The notes below the pieces were generated by a model. The model did not search any database. It had not been told where the DNA came from and was given only the letters and a program-made list of their open reading frames with translations. A program made the translations under genes and the position numbers. From Lineus longissimus (taxonomy: Eukaryota > Nemertea > Pilidiophora > Heteronemertea > Lineidae), in assembly GCF_910592395.1 (NCBI RefSeq), contig NC_088311.1:16496501-16556500 (forward strand): a stretch of DNA of 60,000 nt, read 5' to 3'. Below, piece after piece: positions 13,301 to 23,800 of the stretch. How positions within the stretch are numbered: position 1 is the first letter of the stretch; each line of letters starts with the position of its first letter.

Positions 13301-15311
13301 TGGTGGCCAAGTAGAGAATCAGATCGGACAGAAATTTAGTGTCACGGGTCATCTGACCTAGGGGGTCATGTGTACGAAGTTTTAAGTTCATAGGCCTAGC
13401 GGTTAAAAAACGTGCCACTGTTTTTGAACTAGGATACGACGACGACGACGACGACAGACGACGACGGACGACGGACACTGCGGTATCGTATAGACTCCCC
13501 TACGGTGAGCCAAAAATGGTAGCACATTGATCAGTCCTTTACTACACAATCCTAGTTTAGTGTCTAATGTGCTTTAGTGTCTAAATGAAGGAACGAGCAC
13601 TAATGTGAGAGCGAACACATCACTGAATGCCCCCGGCCCCTGCGAGCAGAGTGTTGAAGCATGGCAATTGTGAATGAAACGGCCAGGGGCCATTGTGCTC
13701 ACCGTATACATCTTTTATTAGGCAGGATCATGCTTAGTTTAGAGGTGAATATGGTGAACACAATCAGGCATGAAGACTTTTTTTAGATGTGTATTGATGT
13801 CAAGTAATAAGACAGGGCAGTATATATAAGTTTATGATCCAACCAATAATTGTCTATGACATCAACAAGATCAATATCGTGTGATTGCTAAGAGTCCCTG
13901 CAATAAAAAATTCATCGAAAAAAAGTCATTAATAAGCGAGATATTGCACGTTCTACTTTTTCAGTTTTGACCCCCTGGTGGCCAAATCAAGAATCAGATC
14001 AGGCCAAAATTCGGTGTCAGAGATTATCTGATGTAGGGGGTTACATGTACCAACTTTCAAGTTCATAGCTTTAGCAGTTAAGAAACGTGCCATAGTTACA
14101 CTCGAACGGTCAATTTACGCCATTTGACCTCTGTGACCTAGAAAAGGAGGTCAAATCCAAAAATCATAGGAAATGTGATGTATCCTTGCTAGGAGTCCCT
14201 GCCATAAAATTTTATCGAAAACAATTCACTCAAATAGGCAAGATATTGCACTTCTTCCTTTTTCCGTTATGGCCCCCTGGTGGCCTAATAAAGAATCAGA
14301 TCAGGCCAAAATTCGACATCAGACGTTATCTGATGTAGGGGGTTATATGCACCAAGTTTCAAGTTCATAGCTTTACTGGTTAAGAAACGTGCCATAGTTT
14401 ACACTCTAACAGCCAATTTACGCCATATGACTTCTGTGACCTTGAAAAGTAGGTCAAATTGAAAACCTGTAAAATATGTGATGTATTCTTCCAAACAGTA
14501 CCTACCATAAGAATTTTATCGAAAACAAGTCACTTATAAGCGAGATATCACACTTTTTAGATTTCCACTTTTGGCCCCCTGGTGGCAAAAATTAGGAATC
14601 AGATCGAACCAAAATTCAGCGCCAGAGGCTATGTGATATAGGGGGTTATATGTACCAAGTTTCAAGTTCATAGCTTTAGTGGTTAAGAAACGTGCCATAG
14701 TTTACACTCTAATGGCCAATTTACGCCATATGACCTCTGTGACCTTGAAAAGTAGGTCAAATTGAAAACCCGTATAATATAAAATGTATATTTGCTATGA
14801 GTACCTACAACAAAAGTTTTATCGAAAACAAGTCACTTTTAAGCGAGATATCACACTTTTTAGATTTCCACTTTTGGCCCCCTGGTGGCAAAGTTAGGAA
14901 TCAGATCGAACCAAAATTCAGCACCAGAGGCTATGTGATATAGGGGGTTATATGTACCAAGTTTCAAGTTCATAGCTTTAGTGGTTAAGAAACGTGCCAT
15001 AGTTTACACTCTAATGGCCAATTTACGCCATATGACCTCTGCGACCTTGAAAACAAGGTCAAATTAAAAACCCGTATAATATAAAATGTATATTTGCTAT
15101 GAGTACCTACAACAAAAGTTTTATCGAAAACAAGTCACTAATAAGCGAGATATCACACTTTTTAGATATCGACATTTGGCCCCCTGGTGGCCAAACAGAG
15201 AATCAGATCGGACCGAAAATCAGTGTCAGAGGTCAGCTGACCTAGGGCATTCTGTGTACAAAGTTTCAAGTTCATAGCCCTAGCAGTTAAGAAACGTGCC
15301 ACTGTTAGGAT

Positions 15312-15375
<64 letters not shown>

Positions 15376-18300
15376 ACACAGCGCTATCGTATAGACTCCC
15401 CTTACGGTGAGCCAAAAAGGGAACATGGTAATGGAGTTGAAATTAATGCTTGTATACACCTTTCCAGAAATGGGGCGCTGAGTGTCCGAAATAGTGATGT
15501 CATAAGAGGAAACTAGGCCTTATGGTGGAGGGACAAAGGAGATAGTCATGGTTGACCAACACACTTGAATGCCTTTAATGACGGACCAGGGGGAAAAAGT
15601 TGGTTCCAATGCAAGCCACCAATTTCGGGAAGCATGTATACACGAGGCAACAAGAAAGATAGGCTGTTCTGCAATTCCTTCTGTGGCAGCGCTCCACAAA
15701 GTTAAACTTTTTCAATCAATTTTTGGTTGGTTTGAAGAAGCTTCAATAGTCATAGGGGATGGTTGAAAATAAAAAGGCCAGCGACCATTGTGATCACCAT
15801 ATAGATATTTGTGACCCGCTCTACCAAAACTAGGCGCTTGTCGCATCTGAACTTGACAGGCTGATACGGACTTGTTGTTGATTTCCCTAGACCTTTTGTG
15901 AAATGTGACCAAATCAGTTTGTAATAGATTTCACAAAAGGTCTACAATAGGGAAATGAACAACAAGTCCGTATCAACCTGTCGAGTTCAGATGCGACAAG
16001 CGCCTAGTTTTGGTAGAGCGAGTCACATTTGGTAGACAATTCATGCTGGTTAAAAAACATGCTATGTAATAGTATAGCCAAATGGAAATTTTATGCAAAG
16101 TAGGTTTAGTTAAAAACCCATGTGACAAATAATACCGTATGGTGGTTAGATTAGAGCTGTCAACCCCTAAATAACCCCTCCTTCAGTATTTTCCCCCTGA
16201 ATTTGTAAATTTTTCTGTATTTTGACTTTGAGAGGGTTTTTCAAGACCACATAAATGACCCATCATCACATCTTTCAGTAGGTTTTTGTGTTCCTTCAGA
16301 AGGACTAATAAAGTACGATCTCTGCATAAACATCAACTGCAAAACATGAAAAGTTTGTTTCAAAGTAAGAATCATGTAAAACAAGCCAAATTCCTCTTGG
16401 CGTGTCGCAGATTGTTTAACCTAGTTTAGCCCCTATATGTGATTCATTTACCTTGTGTCCACCCTTGACCCTGTACGTCAGCCATCATGTATAATTACTG
16501 TTAGGTTTTTTCTTCTCTGTACTTTTTTTAAAAGTGGAGAATAAATTGAATTGAATTGAATTGAATTGAATTGGACTGCAATTAACGTTACAATATACAG
16601 TAGCTTGGCATTGTGATGCACAGTGAAGATAATTAAACGATACATTCGGTTTTAGTTGGGAGAGCAACGGAAATTAAATTCTCTCCACCAGGTAATTAAA
16701 TGAACTTAGTGTCTAATTATGTTCATCAATACGCAAACTTCACACCTGTTAGGTCTAATCGACCACCTAAGTGAACACGGGAAGCCATTGTTTTTGTTTA
16801 CTGTCCGTAATTGCGAGGTGATTGGACCAAAAAGTCACCATGGCCGTGTCCGCAATTCGGAGTAGAGAGGTGTCCGCCCTACAGAGGTTTTGGTTAAAGC
16901 AAATGACTTAGAAAAAATCGGGACTGATCGAACAAGTCCGTATTGCGGAGGTGTCTCCAAGGGGAGATTCTACTGTACTGCACATTTCACCTTTTCAGTT
17001 TTGGCCCCTTGGTGGATGTTTGCGATATAATCTGTTTGTGCCTTTGTCTTCGAGGCAGTCCACGGTTGGTGTGGAATTGGTTTAGTTGTTGTCGTTGTCC
17101 ACAATGTCTGCCAACCGACAGTTTGAAACCAAAATTCGCGGTGATTAACAAGTTAAATTACGTCGTCTATCTCCTGATCCTTAGCTGTAGTGATAGAGAA
17201 AGAACAGAAGAGAAGACTGAACACGTAAAGAAGAACGTTTAGATCCTAGAACGTATCATAGAAAGTGAAGAAACGAGGGCAACCACGTTGAGTTTCAAAC
17301 TATTGGCAGTGAGTGCAGAACATGGCAACCGAAGGTATGAAGCATGCAGTATTAGCTGAAGTCAATGAAGAGATAGATAGAACACAAAGTAAAATCGAGA
17401 AGTTGACTGCTGAGATTGCAAGACTGAGATTGAGAGAAGTTTTGTCATCATCAGCATTAAAGCCTGACAGTCCCACTGCTGCTAGTACAGGCAGCAGGCC
17501 TGCTACTGGAATGAGTGTTAGGCTTACTACTACTGCTGCAGTCCATGAGTATGACAACATTGGGGGAGCCATATCCCAATCGTATCCTTGGATGCACAGG
17601 GTTGGTAACCGTGGCAACCAAGTTCCAAATGTTGAGAGTCGCATCCAAGAAACTAGTACAGCGTATGCACCACAGATGGATGTCCATAGCGTGTAGGGCA
17701 TAATACAAGGTGAATCCGGGTGGATTTGATCCATGCATTAGGCCCGTCAGCCCCATGGAGGCCAAAGACCAATGCTCCTGCTTGTGATGAGAGATTCACA
17801 GCCCGTTGAAGTTGGATGATGAAACCATAGCCTATGGTGACTTGGTGATACTGCAGGATGGTATGCCTGCATATGGCTTACAAAGCATGCAGGGTGGAGT
17901 TGACCAGTGGGGCATTCCCAGGGCCCAGGCATGTTTGGAATTGGGTCAGCCCAGCAAAAGGCAGGAGAGTAGAGGACCTGAATTGATGCTACAGGAGAGC
18001 CTGTATGACGATAGAAGTCCACAGGGTGAACACAGCAGCCATCCTCCAGAGATCCAGATGCCTACTGGTGTCAAGTCGAAATCTAATTTGAACGATGTGG
18101 ATAGGTTGGTCAGCACATTGCAACTTGCAAGGACTAATCAATAATTTGAAATCGCCAAGCTGCTCTGACGTACCAACACAGAAACAGCTAATTGATACGA
18201 TGGCCCTGCCCATAACATTAAGATGATGCATTTCGATGGTTTTGAACAGTTATGCACAGATTTGATGCCTGTGTTGGTAATGCATCTGTCGATGATGGGG

Positions 18301-20759
18301 CTAAGTTCAACTGTTTATTCGAGTTTTGTGAGGGCAAAGCAGCCAAGGTCATGGCAATCGGAGTTGGAAAGCTGGGCCATCATCAGGAGTCCTCTCACTC
18401 TCAGCATGTACACGTAGAAAAGAAGAAAGGAACCAGTTTCGGGGTACAGGCTCAGATCAGCAGTCAGAATAGTGGTTACGAGATAAAATGCTTCGTGTGC
18501 CGGGCCTCCACCGTCTACGGAAATGTCTGAAGAGAGATCCAGCAGCCTGCATGGGCTTTGTGAAGGACACTTGTATTTGCTTTAATTGTCCGAGTTCTGA
18601 AGGGCATATGATGCATGACTGCAGGAAACCAGGTGTATGTGGTACAGATGGATGTGCACGAAAGCATTCGAAGTTGATCTACCTTCCAAGTGTGAAGCAG
18701 ACGAATGGTGATAAGGGCCAGTTGGTAGTAATGACGGAAGAAGCCCGCAACAAGCTGATAAGCCGAGTACTGAAGATTCAATAAAGGATGCAGTAGTACT
18801 AGCAGCGAAGAGTTGTGCATGCCTACCAAGTGTGAGCTATGAAACGGCCAAGATCTAACCAGGATAGCTTTGCCTACTGTTGCTGGTAACGTCAGAGGCA
18901 GAGGGCAAGATGGTTATGTCCGTGCAATAGCCCTTTTGGATCCAGGGAGCAATCGATCATTTTGCTCCAAAGCACTGCTGGAGAAGTTTGAGTTGAGTCG
19001 TGAGAAGGCCAGGTTGTCGCCAGAGACACTGGGTAAACTGTCAGTTGACCACGGAAATTTTTCAATAATCGACAAATTCAACAGACATTGATATTTCCAC
19101 TCTTTTCAGCCAACTGGCAGAAAAATCTCAAAACACGCCCCCTATTACCCACTTAGCAAAATTCGAAATTAATTTTTTCATCAAATAATTTCTTTATATC
19201 TGTAGACTTGCCACAGCAAATATTTTTTCAATGCCTCTCCAAATATGTACTTGAGAGTTAAAAACATGCACTCGTCTAATTGATAGGCCTCGACCCTCCA
19301 ACCTATGAATATTCATTAGTCATGTTAGTGGTCTTGTCTCAATGAAGGTAGATTTCAGGGGTTATCATTTTGAGAATTTTTTCAAACTAATGTAGATGAC
19401 ATCCCACAACTCTCCAACAAAGGAAAGTGATATCTGGACATTTTTGGAGAAATGAGAGACATTTCCAAGAGTGGTACAACTGTGCCAAAAGCGACGAAAG
19501 AGGACAAAATCGACAAAAAGTCATGATTTTGCAGCCAACAACAGCACCAAGTTCAAAGACCAGCCCTGGCCAGAATAAGCAAGCTATGGAGCTGAAAATT
19601 TAGGATGTGATTTAGGAATATATTTGCTGCTTAGGGCACAATTTCAGAATGAAGGCCTAAGTAGTTTTAAAGAAATTACAAAATGAATTGGCAACACAAC
19701 AAGACTTGTAATGAAATGGCCAGGGCCATTGTGCTCACCTCATGTGGAGGAAAGATGGATAAAGAGCATGGTATTGTGTCATGTAGTGTTAGGTTTGATG
19801 TAGGTCCAAGCAATTATAATTTCCCCAAAATGGCCAATTTACATAACATTCGACCTCTGTGACCTTGAAAAGTAGGTCAAATCAAAGAAGACCCGGGTGA
19901 CACATTGAATGGTTGTTAGAATTAGATGTACCTATGATATAAAATTGGTGCCAATCGGGCAAGTCATTATTAGGAATAATGGCATTTTGAAGAATTTAGG
20001 ATTTGGCCCCCTCCCTGGAGGCCAAACGGCAAATCAGATCGCACCAAACTTCGGTACCTGAGATCACCTGACCAAGGGGTACATGTGTACTTAATTTTTG
20101 ATCAATAGTCATTGCAGTTAAGAAACGTGCCATAGTTACGGCCTGACGGCGAATTTACGCCATTTGACCTTTGTGACCTTGACAAGAAGGTCAAATTAAA
20201 AACCTGTGTGACATATACTGTATGGTGGTTAGATGTGCCCATGATATCAAATTGGTGGCAATCGGGCAAGAAGTTAAGGAATAATCACATTTTTAAGGTT
20301 TTTGGATTTTGCCCCCTGGTGGTCAAGTGGTGAATCATATTGGACCAAACTTCGGTCCCTGAGATCACCTAACTAAGGGGTAAATGTGTACCAAATTTGG
20401 TATCAATAGTCATTGCAGTTTAGAAACGTGCCATCGTTACATCCTAACGGCCAATTTACACCATTTGACCTCTGTGACCTTGAAAAGGAGGTCAAATCAA
20501 AAACCCGGAGGATATATGATGCACCTTTGCTAGAAGTACCTACCATATTTTTTTCAAAATTTCCCGACTACTATTAAGGGAGATATTGCATATTTTCACT
20601 TTTAACGTTTGGCCCCCTGGTGGCCAAACCATGAAACGAATCGGACCGAAACTTGGTCTCCAAGGTGTCATTACATAAGGGTACATGTGCACCAAGTTTC
20701 AACTCAATAGCTCTAACAGTTACGAAACGTGCCCTGCTAACGGACGACGGACGACGACG

Positions 20760-20806
<47 letters not shown>

Positions 20807-23800
20807 ACGACGGACGCCACGGTATGGGATAAGCTCACCTTTGCTAAGAGGTGAGCTAAAAATGAAACCAAACTTAGACCGGGGCTAGGTTGGCTCATAC
20901 ATGTCATATTGGGGTCAAATTAAGTATTTTTCTCATTATTTTAGCTTGTTTTGACCTTAAATCATCAGCAATATAATATTCTAAATTAATTAGAGTGATT
21001 TGAGCACATTCAAATTTTTCACTAAATTTACCCAAAATGTAGTGTAAATGGAGACAAGACCACCATTGATTTTTTAAGCCTTTTAGCAGTTAAATTGTCA
21101 ATGTTTGACCGCGACGCATCAAATACTGCGCGGGGTTGTGAATCTGAAATTTTGATATGATATTCCGGACAGTCGGGCAAGTAAATGGTGAAAAGTAAAC
21201 TGGTAGTTGACCACGGAAATTTTTTAATAATCGACAAATTCAACAGACATTGATATTTCCACTCTTTTCAGCCAACTGGCAGAAAAATCTCAAAACACTA
21301 TTACCCACTTAGCAAAATTCGAAATTAATTTTTTCATCAAATAATTTCTTTATATCTGTAGACTTGCCACAGCAAATATTTTTTCAATACCTCTCCAAAT
21401 ATGTACTTGAGAGTTAAAAACATGCACTCGTCTAATTGATAGGCCTCGACCCTCCAACCTATGAATATTCATTAGTGGTCTTGTCTCGTCAAGTAGGCCT
21501 GACAGGTGAAATATTCGCGTAATTAATCAACGTAATTACCCAATGGCATTGTGTTTTTGTATCCTAGTTAAGCCGCGGCATTTGTTTACTCATCTTTTCA
21601 ACTAATCACATAGGCCTATGGTGTCAACGGACACTCATAAATCCACGCGGTTTTGTCAGTGCTGTCAGTGAATATGCGTGACAATAAATAATTGTTTCTA
21701 ATTTCTGTACTCATGCCGTGAGTAGAGTAGAGAAATTAGAAAAAATTATTTATTAATCAAAGGTGGCTGATGGACAGAAATTATGGTGTTTTTTCACACA
21801 TTATGACATGTCTTGGAGATTTTACAATAAAAGGGGCACCTTTTACTAGAGAGATTATTCACTCTCTGAGTTCCAAAGTAGCTCACGTCATTCAACGCAA
21901 CATCACAAGCAAAGACCGATCAGCCAACAGGTTCAAAGTTTCTACGCTAGATGTCGACACAGAGAAAACCAAGACCTGCAAGGCGGGAACTACAACTACA
22001 CCTATCGGACGATTTGGCATAACCTCTCTAGGACACCTCTCTATTGCGGAAACCTGGGCCCAGTCCCATGGGTGTCCGCAATAGAGAGGTTGTACTGTAG
22101 ATCGGAAGCAGTTACAATAGGGAAACAACAGTAACAACGACAACAACATGCAGCATGTTTGTTTTTTCCAAGGTTTTATCTCTGTCCATCTTGGTGTTAG
22201 TTTTACCTGCAGAATAAAACCTCTTCTTAGTTTCCGCCCAGGTTTTAGGTGTTTAAATAAAACCAGGTGTTGGTGTTAAACTAAAACCTCGAATTGGTCT
22301 TATCCAGACAACGGTTTTTAGGGGTAGAAATTAAGAATAAAACTGACACTAACACCCAACACTAAAACCAAAACCAACTTTGAAATCACCCATTGTACTT
22401 GTAAAATTGTAATTGTATCAACTTGTTAGCTTATAGGCCTACATGACAGTCAGCCATTCGCCTACTAGCTCTCAAATCCCCAGCCAGAACTGGTGACCCA
22501 ACTAGGGCTGGTGAGGAACATGCATATAATAGACATAACCATACACAACAGAAATAAAAGTAGTATCCCTCCAGTCCAATTGACCAATAGATCCACACTT
22601 AACATTTAATGTATTTGACCACACTTTTGTTAGTTTCCTGCTTTTCACATGGGCTCTTCAATGGGAATGCTCATTGAATATTCATAGGTTGGATTGACAC
22701 TAACTTTGTGACCACACCACACACACACACACACGCACACACACAAGCAGGTGCAGTGTACTGTAAAACTACGTCCCAGATATGTCGATGGCACGGTGTG
22801 AGCATAATTGACATGACCTCTTACGCATATCTCCTTCAAAGAAAACCGCACCTGATTATGCCCGATTGGCAGTAGAGTGCAATGCAGTTATTTTCTCACC
22901 AACAATTTTCACAATCAAGTATGGATCTATTCTCTATTGGATCTTTAAAAGGCCTAAAAAAATCACCTTGATCATGGCACCTCATCCCGATAGTTCCACC
23001 GGTGTACAACACAAGAACGTTTCCTTCCACAGCCTCATCTTCAAGATCCAAGGACTCGTACGGTATTGGTCCTGTGCCCTGGGTGTGTAGTGTCTTTGGT
23101 TGATATGACGGGTCTATCCAAGATGATGCAGTGGCAGAAGATCTGCGCTGTGGCCTCATCAACATCGGCAAATGAGCATCTCTCCCTCTGGAGGCCATTA
23201 GGGATTCTGTGCTGACAGCTGGCTGGCCTTGGGCAGGTCCTAGGTTTTCTGATTAAAGGCTAGGAATAGACCGTATGCGAAAATAAATTTTGGCCATCTT
23301 TTTACAGGTAGGGGCCTAGTGTAGGTAACCGTTAACCATGACAGTCATAGGCCTATAGGCCAAAAACATCACCAAAAGCATTCAAAATATCATGAACATT
23401 GAAAGACATGGACCACGTCTTCAAGTAAATTGCTTGAATAAGCTTGTATATTTTTACTTTTATGCCATGGTAAACAAACGTTGCCTGTGAAAAGTGGTGA
23501 AAAGGGTCTTTTCAAAATAAAATGGCCGAAATTTATTTTCACAGGGTAGCCTATTTTGAAGTCACACACTCCCTCACCCGGCCTAGCTCTCTCACTCTGT
23601 GAGTCTCTCATGCACCACAACAAATAAACCAACTGAACCAGACTGTGGGCTGGACCTACGGTTATTCAGATAAAATCTGTCAAGCCATGCTGGCAGCAGT
23701 GAATAATAGTCCTAAGCACAATAAAAATCGATGTATTAGTCACTGTTGGTATTACACCATGTCATGCATGTGCAGGTTGTGTACGTCACTGAGCCGCTGG

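Larger units (their letters stand above)
17322..19091 (+). pseudogene. BEL/Pao-type LTR retrotransposon gag-protease relic
   Basis: Broken open frames in three reading frames. A coiled-coil N-terminus (17322-17696) is followed by an unassigned frame (17806-18144), a DUF1759-like gag segment (about 18220-18410, with FDACVGN, KFNCLFE and GKAAKVMA), a zinc-knuckle region (18488-18784) and the start of an aspartic protease (18870-19040). Order and motifs fit BEL/Pao gag-pro. Stops and frameshifts separate every part. No reverse transcriptase and no LTRs were recognised. It lies in ASPG intron 1, opposite in strand, and is inactive as it stands. Confidence 0.8.
20864..22966. other. ASPG intron 1, 5' part: repeats only
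   Basis: Holds the second direct repeat (21194-21487), a hairpin (21683-21754), a TCTCTATTGCGGA-type repeat end (22024-22101), an array rich in GGTTTTA/TAAAACC words (22170-22375) and a (CA)n microsatellite (22714-22745). No exon was recognised. Confidence 0.6.

Noticed and set aside
19031-21487. The two 290-bp direct repeats as LTRs of a retrotransposon
   Set aside because: No TG...CA ends, no primer-binding site or polypurine tract, and the bracketed DNA is a HINE plus unrecognised sequence. The BEL relic lies outside them.
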